From Ipomoea triloba (lineage: Eukaryota; Streptophyta; Magnoliopsida; Solanales; Convolvulaceae), in the NCBI RefSeq assembly GCF_003576645.1, contig NC_044922.1:25002765-25066764 (forward strand): a stretch of DNA of 64,000 nucleotides, written 5' to 3'. The translations under genes and the position numbers were made by a program. Below are positions 1 to 11,238 of this stretch, piece after piece (within the stretch, counting starts at the first letter, position 1; each line of letters starts with the position of its first letter). The notes beneath the pieces were generated by a model that had not been told where the DNA came from, did no database searches, and saw nothing but the letters and a program-made list of their open reading frames with translations.

Positions 1-1334
1 TTAGCGACTGCGAGATCCCTTTTAAATGTTTCAAGCATCTCAAAGGGATCTTCATCGCTTCTGAAAGAAGAACAACGAGAGGTAGAAGTAGAGCAGCGAG
101 ATGTGGAAGTAGAGGTTACCTCATTGTCAATGGCCATTAGGCATTGATTCTCTTCTTCCTCGGTGTATAAGCAGATGAGCCCCCTCTCATCCTCTGAGCT
201 GCTGCTGCTTTCACTGGAGCTCGACGTCTCGGACTCCTCGATTGTTCTCTCGAGTTCCTCAGCAACAAGCGCCTTTCTGCGCAGATGTTTCTTTGTATCT
301 CCCTTGAAGCCACTTTGTGCTGGCTTCTCTTTAGGTTCCTCCTTTCTCCTGGAGTTCCTACATTCTAGGCCTTGATACTTGCTTACCTTAGGGTAAGGAC
401 AGTCAGCCTTGAAGTGCCCTGGTCTCCTACAGTTGTAGCATAGACCTTGATCTTCTTCCTCCATTCCTCTGGATGTGTATTTCTCATTTTTCCTTCTTGA
501 GGAGGAAGGTGAACTTGTGTTGCTTTCCGGTGTCTTCTTCATGAACTTCCTGAATTTTCTTATGAAGAAAGCAAACTGTTCGTCAGATAAAAAATCAGTG
601 GAATTAGGATCTGACCTTGAGGAGGTGGTTGGTTGGTCCGCAACCAGTGCCACATTCCGTCTGTCCACCACGTCCTAATCTCTTGGAAACATCTCAAATT
701 CGAAGGCTTTGAGATCTCTGAATAGTTGGTCGGTTGTGGTGTTCTTCAAATCCCTGTGATCACGCATTGTGATCACCTTCATTTCCCACTCCTTGGTAAG
801 GCCTCGTAAGACCTTCAGGTTTAGCTCCTTTTGTGGAATCTCCTTCTCGAGATCACTGATCTCTATTGATAGCTTCATGAAACGAGATTCCATGCTGTCG
901 ATGCTCTCCCCTGGCTTCATCTTGAAGTCCTCGAACTTCTTCATGGCCACGGTGAGCTTGTTCTCCTTCTCCTGTTCGTCACCTTCACCAATTAACATCA
1001 AAGTATCCCATACCTCTTTCGCCGTTTTGCACTTTCTTACTTTTGGGAAGATGGTTTCGTCTATAGCTCTGAAGAGAATATCCTTGGCAATGTTGTCCAA
1101 GTTGTTTCTCTTCCTATCATCACTTGTCCATTCTTCCCTAGGTTTGGGGACATACTTTGGTGTATCTCTGGTTTGCTCAGCAGTCGTGTTTACCATCATG
1201 ATCTTGACTGGTCCAGATGTTATAACTTCGGCCATCTCATCATGGAGGGCTGATAGATACGCAAGCATGCGTGTTTTCCAGTCATCGAACCTGCTAAGAT
1301 CAAAGAGAAGATGTCTCGACAACATGCTATCCAT
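1..1334 (-). pseudogene. Copia retrotransposon gag, 3' part cut by window edge, one in-frame stop
   Basis: Gag-like nucleocapsid polyprotein of a Ty1/Copia element, which packages retrotransposon RNA. The first ATG that fits is at 1334; the frame opens further upstream only through non-ATG codons. The N-terminal part carries the UBN2/DUF4219-like signature (RFDDWKTRMLAYL) and the motif AKEVWDTL. A TAG codon at 677-675 interrupts the frame. Beyond it the same frame stays open to base 1 and encodes a CCHC zinc knuckle (CYNCRRPGHFKADC, about 440-399), then a Ser/Glu-rich stretch and a CLMA motif typical of plant Copia gags. Either the element is decayed by a single nonsense change, or the stop is a sequencing error or is read through. 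Protease and pol would lie to the left, outside the window. Confidence 0.85.
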
Positions 1335-1433
1335 ATTAGAAAAATTATCTCGTGCTTTGAAAACTTTTAAAGGATTTTTCAAAGAAGGATCTCTAGGCAA
1401 TATAAACAAAGGTTTATATCGATCAGAGAACTT

Positions 1434-1445
1434 GCTCTGATACCA
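1434..1445 (-). other. Primer-binding site of the left Copia element
   Basis: On the minus strand this reads TGGTATCAGAGC, the complement of the 3' end of initiator methionine tRNA, which primes minus-strand DNA synthesis in most plant Copia elements. It lies two bases inside the LTR end at 1448. Confidence 0.9.
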
Positions 1446-1447
1446 AT

Positions 1448-3252
1448 TGTTGGTCCCAAGGGGATGGGGTACAAGTCTAGAGGGGGGGGGGAATAGACTT
1501 GTATAAGATTTTGCAAATCTTTTCGACCTCTCGTGTGTATTGAACTTAGGATGTTTAGGTTCGATACCTCACGAGGTGAAGACAAAGTTTTATGCGCAGC
1601 GGAAATGTTATCCCCTTTTAGTTAGCACGAGTTTTAGTTAGTTCGAGAAGTGAGTTTATATGCAGTGCAATCGAGAGGTTAGCGAGAGATGAAAACAGTA
1701 AGTAAATGCAAGAGAGATTTTTAAGTGGTTCGGCCAACCCGCCTACGTCCACTCTTCTTCCAGAAACTCCCTGGAAGGATTGCACTAAAAACTTCCCTTT
1801 TTAGTACAATATCGAGCGCTTGAGCTTTGATCACGAAGCCCGCCTCAAGCCTCAGGTTTTTCGCCCCGCTTCTTGTTACTCCACCTCTCGAGCACTTGAC
1901 CTTTGATCACCAAGCCCGCCTCAAGCCTCAGGATCTTCACAAGACAGCTCCCAGGTTACTCCGCCTCTCCTAAGGTTTTTCTCCCCGCTTCCAGTTACTC
2001 CACCTCTCGAGCACTTGAGCTTTGATCACCAAGCCCGCCTCAAGCCTCAGGATCTTCACTAGACAGCTGCCAGGTTACTCCGCCTCTTCTTGCTTAATCC
2101 AAAGCAAGGACCTTTGGTTGTCACAGTTGAGTGTAACAAGCTCCAATCTGACCAAAAGCTATCGTTGAATCAACTTCGATGTAGAGCAGCTTCGGTCACC
2201 TTCTAGATGTATAACAGTTTAAGCTTTGTAACTCTCTTAAACACTAAGATGTGTTTTCTCGCTGTTTTGAATATCAGGATGATATTCCAAATTTAGCACT
2301 TGCACTTGAACGTTTTAGACAGACACTTCTTAAGAATTTCGAACCTCTTTTCTTTTTAACTCATTTTTCTCTCTTTTCCCTTTTTTTTCTTCTGTGTCTT
2401 TACGTCCTTATATATGAGAGTAGAGGAATAATTCCGTTGGAGGGAAAATTATTCCGTTTGAAATTTGTCTCCCATGCTGATCATGGGTCTTGCATATTTT
2501 CAGCATATTTCATGGAGTGGTGATCTTGTAACTTGAACCTCTTTGTCTTGTAGTGAATGTTCCATAGTTCACTTTTCTTGAGTCCATGCTCCACTTTCGT
2601 CTTTTGGTAAAAGTTACTCTTTTTATATTCCCATTATTCCTTGTTTGTAGGGAATCAGACCACTTCAGCATTGGTGCACCTTTTGACCGTTTGTGGTGGA
2701 AATCTGACGTGTCATCCATTTCCGCCCATTTTGAAATCTTCACGTTCGGCACCTCTTCATTATTCCATCTCCATGATATTCTTCTTCTCCAGACTTTAAG
2801 TATGACCGTCCTTCAGCTTTGTTGGAGAATTGTTAGTGTATCGAGACCAAGGTTGATATCTTGATTGCTTAATGTCTCGAACTCAAGTATCGAGAGGTCT
2901 ATCTCTCGAACTCTGTTTATGTCTCGAACTGGATAACTGTATCGAGAGGTACTACCTCTCGAACTCTGCTTATGTCTCGAGACTTAGTTGATGTCTCGCA
3001 GACCCTTATTCCTCCAGAGTTGTCCCATGCTTTCTTCTGATCTGTCTATATGATTACAACACGAGACTTCTAAGATGTTCAAACAAGTTTACCTTAAGCT
3101 TAAATATTTTCCGAGTTGAGCTCAAGTTACCCGGTTGTATTTTCGCTCTTAGTTTACTTGTCGAACTTACATTGATTCCTATCTTTCGAGACTTTGGGGA
3201 TTTCTACTTAACCGTTGGTATCATCAAAACCTATTACATGATGTTCCTAACA
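1448..3252 (-). mobile_element. 5' LTR of the left Copia element (about 1.8 kb)
   Basis: On the minus strand the segment starts TGTTAGGAAC at 3252 and ends GGGACCAACA at 1448, the expected TG...CA termini, directly beside the primer-binding site. At 1805 bp it is long for a Copia LTR. Many short CTCGA/TCTCGA-type words recur in it, and 1815-2090 is internally repetitive. The matching 3' LTR lies outside the window, so the outer end is inferred from the terminal motif only, and the target-site duplication cannot be checked. Confidence 0.7.
1815..2095. repeat. Tandem repeat of about 119 bp inside the LTR
   Basis: A block containing GCCCGCCTCAAGCCTCAGG and GTTACTCC(A/G)CCTC recurs about three times; the words TCGAGCACTTGA start near 1888 and 2007, giving a 119-bp step. 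It is GC-richer than its surroundings and probably forms part of the U3 or leader variation of this LTR. Confidence 0.75.
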
Positions 3253-3568
3253 GTGTCCACTTATTCAGATCTAACATATCAGAAACACTATTTTTTTTTT
3301 AAATGTGGTAACATTTTCGTAAATAATTAAACTTTGAAGTGCAAGTAAATTGTGTTAAAAGTGTAAGTAAGTTTCATATAGTGCACCTAAGTGCAAGTAA
3401 AATGTATTAAAATTGCAACAAATAATGTACACTGAGCATCAATATTAAGCGCACCTAACGTTATCATTAAGTGCACCAATGCGAAAAATGTTATCATTGC
3501 ATGTACTAATGTTTATTGGTGTAGTTTTAAGTGATTTTACTTGCATACTTGTACTAGTTACTTGTACT

Positions 3569-3745
3569 TTTAACACATGTTACGTGCACCAAATGTCACC
3601 GCATCTTTTTTTTTTTTTAAAGTTACACCTGATCCAATTCTTCCCCGTACTTTTAACACATGTTACGTGCACCAAAGTTCAAGTTATTTATGAAAATGTC
3701 ACCGCATCTTTTTTTTTTAAAAAGTTACACCTGATCCAATTCTTC
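3569..3745. repeat. Direct duplication of about 88 bp
   Basis: The segment from ACATGTTACGTGCACCAAA through the T-run to CACCTGATCCAATTCTTCC occurs at about 3569-3645 and again at about 3658-3746, the second copy with a short insertion. No coding function is apparent. Confidence 0.7.
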
Positions 3746-3788
3746 CTCATACGTTCTCACCTATGCGCGCCTATATATTGATTTTCAA

Positions 3789-3820
3789 TATATATATATA
3801 TATATATATATTTATGTCCC

Positions 3821-3869
<49 letters not shown>
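3789..3869. repeat. (AT)n microsatellite, two blocks
   Basis: Two AT dinucleotide runs (about 3789-3811 and 3825-3869) are separated by a short CCCTTC-containing spacer. Confidence 0.95.
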
Positions 3870-3871
<2 letters not shown>

Positions 3872-5190
3872 AGGGACATAGATTCTCAGAGTGTCACAAA
3901 GAGCAATGAGAAAGATCTGAGAAAAGTCAGAAAAGTGTTATGAGAAGGGTCTTAGATGAAAGGTCTTACATTAATAAATAAAAAAGTCTGAGAGATGAAA
4001 GACTAATTTCATCACTATCATATTTTCTTGTGTTATATTGTAATAAAACACTTAAAAATATAGATACAATTCTCAGTTACACAACTTAAAAAGAGAAATT
4101 ATTGGGAGAACTCAGTTTTCTATATATCTTCTTGTATCTCATAAGTCTTAATTGGGTACCCTTTTATCCAAATATAAAAAAAAAATATTATATTTTATAT
4201 AACATATGATGACCAACGTAACCAAACATATTTATTTATATTGATTTTAAATTAACGGGATTTCTAGTAGAATTTTCATTTGATATTATTGAGATATTGT
4301 GAAAAAAACTAACTGAATAGTATATGGATTCTACATAATTAGATTGTTTTATGTGAGCCTTATTGCTGCCAAAATTCTAATCCTAAGTAGGGGCGTGATA
4401 ATTTCGCTCTTATAAACCAACTATTTAGGAGTAAATATGTTTTTCAATTAAAAACGTAACTATATCAAAATATTTTGGTATCCTCCAATATCTCAAGATT
4501 GTTGCATCTTTAATTTAGTTCATCTATTGAAATATGAAAAAAAAAATTGTGAATAACATATGACCAAGGTAAACAAGTATACTTATTTATACTAATTTAT
4601 TTTTGCTAAATGAATTAAATTTATAATTATATTTTTTTATTCTATATCATTGAGATATTATGAAGAACATTACATTCATACATACATTAGGAAACTTGTC
4701 ATGCAAAAGAAATTAAAGACTCATTTAAAAATGGTATAATTCATAGAAAAAAAAAGCTAACTTTTTTTATTCCATTTTATGTGTCTAGTTTAACAAACGA
4801 TACTTGATCTAAATTAATTATAATTCAAGTTTCTGTAATATTTAATGTATTATTAGTAAAATTTATACATTTTGTAACCACATCTAAACTCAAAAATATT
4901 ATTAAGCATACAAAAAATTGAAATAAAATTTATTAGAAAATATTAATTAAAGAATTTTTAAAAATATATATAAAAAGAAGAGTTGGTGTGACAAAAAATA
5001 ATAATAAATAAGACAAGTAAATTGACTTGAAGGGAGTATTATGTACTTTATATTCATTATATATTCATTATGTATCCGTGAATTCATTTCGAACATATTC
5101 GTTTCACATGTTCATAATGTCTTTAAATGAATACAATTTATAACGTTTAAGAACTACATACATTAAAATTACCATTAAATACAATAATAC
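3870..5190. other. AT-rich intergenic DNA without a gene
   Basis: No coding region or structured element can be supported here. The sequence is AT-rich with poly-A and poly-T runs. Confidence 0.6.
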
Positions 5191-5196
5191 TAATAC

Positions 5197-5241
<45 letters not shown>
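5191..5241. repeat. (TAA)n microsatellite
   Basis: A trinucleotide run of about 15 TAA/AAT units. Confidence 0.95.
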
Positions 5242-5327
5242 GAAAAGAAATAATTAGTTTGACCAATAAATAGTATACATGACGGGTAAATAGGGCAGAA
5301 AGAGTATGGGTTGTTATGCCGTGGACC

Positions 5328-5745
5328 TGGGTCTACATTCACATACACTATACTCTACATTCACAATTTGTAAACTCCACATTCACACATTACATAATTA
5401 TATGTTTAGTAACTATATTACCATTGTTATGCATTCACACATTCAAAACTCTATATTCACAGGTCCTATACTCCATATTCACAATTTGAGAACTCCACAT
5501 TCACACATTATAGGGCTGCAAGTTGCTAGAACTTCTTAACTCTATTACAGATTCACATATGCATAACTCTACATCCACGATTTCTATACTCCATATTCAC
5601 AATTTGAAACCTCCACATTCACACATTTATGGACAACTCTACATTCACACAATCATAAATCTACATTCACGATTTCTATACTCTACATTCACACTTTGAA
5701 ACCTCTACATTCATACATTTTTGGACAACTCTATATTCAGCAATA
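5328..5745. repeat. Degenerate minisatellite built on CTCTACATTCACA
   Basis: More than ten imperfect units of about 20-40 bp alternate CT(C/A)CATATTCACAATTTG and CTCCACATTCACACATT. Short open frames across it are translations of the repeat and not genes. Confidence 0.8.
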
Positions 5746-6060
5746 TGTTTACTAATTAAAAGTTGTAAAAGATCATTACTTTATAGAAAATACTTGGTGG
5801 GCTTCTATTTGTTGGGATCTACATGATGGCTATGTTTGGCAAACCTAGCTGAAAAGGTAGCTTAAAGCTAAAAAGCTATAAGTTAGGAGCTGAAACTGGT
5901 GAGCTGTTAAGCTAGCTGTTATGTTTAAAAGTGTTTGGTAAAATTAGCTTTTTGATAAGCTGATAAATGTAAAAAAGACTAAAAAGGGCATCTTCATAAA
6001 ATTTAAATTTGTTTGTTTACATATTAAAATTTAACGTTTGAAAATAAAACTATTAGCAAA

Positions 6061-6690
6061 TCATGATCTAGCATCCCATAATGAAATAGCAATATTGTTG
6101 CGAATCTCCTTCATCTCAGTAGAGGTCTGACTTAAACTTTCGTTAGTGGAGGTAATACTACTTGAATCTTGAAGTTCATCGGGCGGTATGTAATCTGGAT
6201 GCTGCTCAAGCACATTAAACATCATGTCATCTTGTGAATTCTTCCGAATATAATTATGTAAGGCAAATGTGGCCATAATAACATCAATTTGGGTCTCCAC
6301 ACTAAACTGTGGCATTTTAGCAAGTATCTTCCATCTCTTCTTCAATACTCCAAACGACCTCTCAATACAACTTCGAAGAGAAGAATGTGCACGATTGAAT
6401 GCTTCTTGAGCATTAGTTGGCGGCTCTTGTTCAAATTGAGATTGATGATACCTTATTCTTGGATACGGTACCAAATATCCTTGTTTATCTGGATATCCTT
6501 TATCTACCAAATAATATCTTCCTAAAAAAATATAACACTAAACAATTATAAAGAATAAAATTATATGATTTTTATTAGAGTTAAAGTAATACGAATATGA
6601 TACCTTGTGGCGGCTTGGGAAAGTTCATTGATAGTGTACTAATTGCATGAACAAATACACGTGTATCATTGATGGTGTAATATCGTTAAT
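6061..6690 (-). pseudogene. Harbinger transposase (HARBI1-like nuclease), C-terminal fragment, copy 1
   Basis: This is the DDE nuclease that excises and inserts PIF/Harbinger elements. Two exons can be read. The upstream one ends at 6604 with DTRVFVHAI and MNFPKPPQ, then a GT donor. The second, 6521-6061, follows an AG acceptor and encodes YYLVDKGYPDKQGYLVPYP, HSSLRSCIERSFGVLKKRW and ATFALHNYIR, all hallmark DDE_Tnp_4 motifs, ending with a stop at 6061. Joining at Gln-Gly is consistent in phase. Upstream of DTRVF the catalytic N-terminal two thirds is missing and is replaced by AT dinucleotide repeats, so the element is non-autonomous as assembled. Confidence 0.85.
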
Positions 6691-6767
6691 ATACATATCA
6701 AAAATAAAAAACAAAAACAAAAGGAAACAATGGTGTTGAATACTTGAAAACCATTTCATCTTATCTG

Positions 6768-6815
<48 letters not shown>

Positions 6816-6856
<41 letters not shown>

Positions 6857-7960
6857 AAAACAAACACTGCAAATACATTGATAAAACTTTGGTAGAATCC
6901 TACAGATTACAAACACTGCAGAAACTTACTTTAATTCTTCAAATTACATTATATCAAAAACACTGCAGATTTCATTAATATATATATATAATAATATATA
7001 TAATGAAGAATACATGAAATATATCATATACACGCAGACCAACCATTTAAAATCTTAATTCACAATAGGATTGCCGGTTAATGTCAACAGAAACAAGGCA
7101 AAACATTTAACAAACCAAACAGAGGAATAAATGGTAATACATGAATGTTATTTATATTATTTACTTTTTGATAAAAGTCCATCAAAATGTTAAGAAAGTA
7201 CGACTAGGCAGAAAAATCTGCCAAGGCTTGAAAGCACCCAAATCAATTGCCGGTAGAGTTCAAGGCAAGGACCAGTTTATTATACTCAGAACAATGTCTA
7301 CATTGGAGTGTCATTCCAATGCATGCCAAACCAGGTTGAGATTATACAATGACATTTACACAATCACTTTCGAAGATTTTATGGCAACATATCAAGATCT
7401 GCTTGTCCAATAGGAGTACAACGCATATTGGATTTCATTTGTTAATTTTTCTGTACAATATAACCAAATAATGCAAAGTAATACACAATAATACAATGAA
7501 ATATATATCATATACAAGCTTACGGATATACGAGATGCAATAGAAAAAAAAATATTCAAGTAATACAACAAAATAAATATATACATACCTACAGACCGGT
7601 GATATTGCGATTGGCCGGTTGCAGACTGCGGAGCAAGGTGGCTGATGGGCGATGCTTCTGCGGAGAGTGAATGAAGATGAAGCAATTAGCGTGAAAATTG
7701 CGAATAAACAAGAATAGAAAAGGGTTTTAATTGGGAAGGGTAAATGATTCATTTCTTTAAAATAATAAGGTTAAAGATGGAAAAAAAGTTAGGAAGCTAC
7801 TAGCTTATTTTGAAGCGCTACCTTAAGTAGCGTTCAAAAATAAGCTCCTATTTTAAGCTACTAGCTTATTTTAGGAACATTACCAAACAGAGAGCCAGTT
7901 TAATAGCTTAAGCTAAAATAAGCTATAAGCTCCTAAATAAGCTCTGTCAAACAGAGCCGA
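6816..7960. repeat. Left arm of a 1145-bp inverted duplication
   Basis: Position x in this arm corresponds to 15946-x in the right arm (7986-9130) as a reverse complement. The arms enclose only the N gap. The last two bases before the gap (GA) belong to the GAT flank of the transposon. Confidence 0.92.
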
Positions 7961-7985
7961 NNNNNNNNNNNNNNNNNNNNNNNNN
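7961..7985. other. Assembly gap (25 N)
   Basis: Twenty-five N characters lie at the centre of a head-to-head inverted duplication. Confidence 0.99.
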
Positions 7986-9089
7986 TCGGCTCTGTTTGAC
8001 AGAGCTTATTTAGGAGCTTATAGCTTATTTTAGCTTAAGCTATTAAACTGGCTCTCTGTTTGGTAATGTTCCTAAAATAAGCTAGTAGCTTAAAATAGGA
8101 GCTTATTTTTGAACGCTACTTAAGGTAGCGCTTCAAAATAAGCTAGTAGCTTCCTAACTTTTTTTCCATCTTTAACCTTATTATTTTAAAGAAATGAATC
8201 ATTTACCCTTCCCAATTAAAACCCTTTTCTATTCTTGTTTATTCGCAATTTTCACGCTAATTGCTTCATCTTCATTCACTCTCCGCAGAAGCATCGCCCA
8301 TCAGCCACCTTGCTCCGCAGTCTGCAACCGGCCAATCGCAATATCACCGGTCTGTAGGTATGTATATATTTATTTTGTTGTATTACTTGAATATTTTTTT
8401 TTCTATTGCATCTCGTATATCCGTAAGCTTGTATATGATATATATTTCATTGTATTATTGTGTATTACTTTGCATTATTTGGTTATATTGTACAGAAAAA
8501 TTAACAAATGAAATCCAATATGCGTTGTACTCCTATTGGACAAGCAGATCTTGATATGTTGCCATAAAATCTTCGAAAGTGATTGTGTAAATGTCATTGT
8601 ATAATCTCAACCTGGTTTGGCATGCATTGGAATGACACTCCAATGTAGACATTGTTCTGAGTATAATAAACTGGTCCTTGCCTTGAACTCTACCGGCAAT
8701 TGATTTGGGTGCTTTCAAGCCTTGGCAGATTTTTCTGCCTAGTCGTACTTTCTTAACATTTTGATGGACTTTTATCAAAAAGTAAATAATATAAATAACA
8801 TTCATGTATTACCATTTATTCCTCTGTTTGGTTTGTTAAATGTTTTGCCTTGTTTCTGTTGACATTAACCGGCAATCCTATTGTGAATTAAGATTTTAAA
8901 TGGTTGGTCTGCGTGTATATGATATATTTCATGTATTCTTCATTATATATATTATTATATATATATATTAATGAAATCTGCAGTGTTTTTGATATAATGT
9001 AATTTGAAGAATTAAAGTAAGTTTCTGCAGTGTTTGTAATCTGTAGGATTCTACCAAAGTTTTATCAATGTATTTGCAGTGTTTGTTTT

Positions 9090-9127
<38 letters not shown>

Positions 9128-9130
9128 CAT
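7986..9130. repeat. Right arm of the 1145-bp inverted duplication
   Basis: Reverse complement of 6816-7960. At 9130/9131 the sequence switches abruptly to a direct copy of the sequence that starts at 5982. Confidence 0.92.
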
Positions 9131-9209
9131 AAAAGGGCATCTTCATAAAATTTAAATTTGTTTGTTTACATATTAAAATTTAACGTTTGAAAATAAAACT
9201 ATTAGCAAA

Positions 9210-9840
9210 TCATGATCTAGCATCCCATAATGAAATAGCAATATTGTTGCGAATCTCCTTCATCTCAGTAGAGGTCTGACTTAAACTTTCGTTAGTGGAG
9301 GTAATACTACTTGAATCTTGAAGTTCATCGGGCGGTATGTAATCTGGATGCTGCTCAAGCACATTAAACATCATGTCATCTTGTGAATTCTTCCGAATAT
9401 AATTATGTAAGGCAAATGTGGCCATAATAACATCAATTTGGGTCTCCACACTAAACTGTGGCATTTTAGCAAGTATCTTCCATCTCTTCTTCAATACTCC
9501 AAACGACCTCTCAATACAACTTCGAAGAGAAGAATGTGCACGATTGAATGCTTCTTGAGCATTAGTTGGCGGCTCTTGTTCAAATTGAGATTGATGATAC
9601 CTTATTCTTGGATACGGTACCAAATATCCTTGTTTATCTGGATATCCTTTATCTACCAAATAATATCTTCCTAAAAAAATATAACACTAAACAATTATAA
9701 AGAATAAAATTATATGATTTTTATTAGAGTTAAAGTAATACGAATATGATACCTTGTGGCGGCTTGGGAAAGTTCATTGATAGTGTACTAATTGCATGAA
9801 CAAATACACGTGTATCATTGATGGTGTAATATCGTTAATA
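9210..9840 (-). pseudogene. Harbinger transposase C-terminal fragment, copy 2
   Basis: Same two exons as copy 1, shifted by 3149 bp, with an identical 149-residue C-terminal frame (9659-9210) and the same splice sites (donor after 9753, acceptor before 9670). Because the coding part is unchanged while neighbouring repeats differ by small indels, this is likely the same gene assembled twice and not an independent insertion. Confidence 0.85.
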
Positions 9841-9916
9841 TACATATCAAAAATAAAAAACAAAAACAAAAGGAAACAATGGTGTTGAATACTTGAAAAC
9901 CATTTCATCTTATCTG

Positions 9917-9964
<48 letters not shown>

Positions 9965-9971
<7 letters not shown>

Positions 9972-10275
9972 CAAAAACAAACACTGCAGATTACATTGAT
10001 AAAACTTGGGTAGAATCCTACAGATTACAAACACTGCAGAAACTTACTTTAATTCTTCAAATTACATTATATCAAAAACACTGCAGATTTCATTAATATA
10101 TATATATATATATATATATATTAATTCAAAAACAAACACTGCAGATTACATTGATAAAACTTGGGTAGAATCCTACAGATTACAAACACTGCAGAAACTT
10201 ACTTTAATTCTTCAAATTACATTATATCAAAAACACTGCAGATTTCATTAATATATATATATATATATATATATA
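9965..10275. repeat. Tandem duplication (about 160 bp) with (AT)n inside the transposon
   Basis: A segment starting CAAAAACAAACACTGCAGA occurs at about 9971 and again at about 10127, each followed by an AT dinucleotide run. It is present once in the other copies of the element. Further (AT)n runs lie at 6770-6854, 9094-9122 and 9918-9966. Confidence 0.8.
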
Positions 10276-11238
10276 ATGAAGGAATACATGAAATATATAT
10301 CATATACACGCAGACCAACCATTTAAAATCTTAATTCACAATAGGATTGCCGGTTAATGTCAAACAGAAACAAGGCAAAACATTTAACAAACCAAACAGA
10401 GGAATAAATGGTAATACATGAATGTTATTTATATTATTTACTTTTTGATAAAAGTCCATCAAAATGTTAAGAAAGTACGACTAGGCAGAAAAATCTGCCA
10501 AGGCTTGAAAGCACCCAAATCAATTGCCGGTAGAGTTCAAGGCAAGAGGACCAGTTTATTATACTCAGAACAATGTCTACATTGGAGTGTCATTCCAATG
10601 CATGCCAAACCAGGTTGAGATTATACAATGACATTTACACAATCACTTTTCGAAGATTTTATGGCAACATATCAAGATCTGCTTGTCCAATAGGAGTACA
10701 ACGCATATTGGATTTCATTTGTTAATTTTTCTGTACAATATAACCAAATAATGCAAAGTAATACAAATAATACAATGAAATATATATCATATACAAGCTT
10801 ACGGATATACGAGATGCAATAGAAAAAAAAATATTCAAGTAATACAACAAAATAAATATATACATACCTACAGACCGGTGATATTGCGATTGGCCGGTTG
10901 CAGACTGCGGAGCAAGGTGGCTGATGGGCGATGCTTCTGCGGAGAGTGAATGAAGATGAAGCAATTAGCGTGAAAATTGCGAATAAACAAGAATAGAAAA
11001 GGGTTTTAATTGGGAAGGGTAAATGATTTCATTTCTTTAAAATAATAAGGTTAAAGATGGAAAAAAAAGTTAGGAAGCTACTAGCTTATTTTGAAGCGCT
11101 ACCTTAAGTAGCGTTCAAAAATAAGCTCCTATTTTAAGCTACTAGCTTATTTTAGGAACATTACCAAACAGAGCTTATAGCTTATTAGTATCTTAAAATA
11201 AGCTATAAGCTCCTAAATAAGCTCTGTCAAACAGAGCC

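Larger units (their letters stand above)
5828..11238 (-). mobile_element. PIF/Harbinger-like DNA transposon, scrambled by an internal assembly duplication
   Basis: The left end reads GGCTATGTTTGGCA and the right end, reverse-complemented, GGCTCTGTTTGACA (12 of 14 match). Both are flanked by GAT (5825-5827 and 11239-11241), a 3-bp duplication as in this superfamily, although TWA is the usual target. Subterminal regions are rich in AGCTTATTTTAGCTT-type palindromic words. The interior encodes the C-terminal third of a HARBI1-like transposase on the minus strand, twice. The assembled order is copy 1 (5828-7960), gap, inverted copy (7986-9130), then a second direct copy (9131-11238). The biological element is probably one unit of roughly 2.2 kb. 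Confidence 0.8.

Noticed and set aside
769..1440. Plus-strand 223-codon frame over the left Copia gag
   Set aside because: It is the antisense of the gag frame, which has the recognisable domains.
5328..5745. Regular repeats considered as a CRISPR array
   Set aside because: Unit lengths vary, there are no unique spacers, and the sequence is plant nuclear DNA.
7141..7413. 90-codon plus-strand frame and its copies at 8533-8805 and 10418-10618
   Set aside because: No recognisable protein; it lies opposite the transposon's transcription direction and is repeated only because the region is assembled several times.
7435..7752. 97- and 105-codon frames near the Harbinger end and their mirror copies at 8194-8554
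   Set aside because: They could hold a leader exon of the transposase (a donor-like GTATGT follows), but no domain supports a protein; mirrored copies are due to the inverted duplication.
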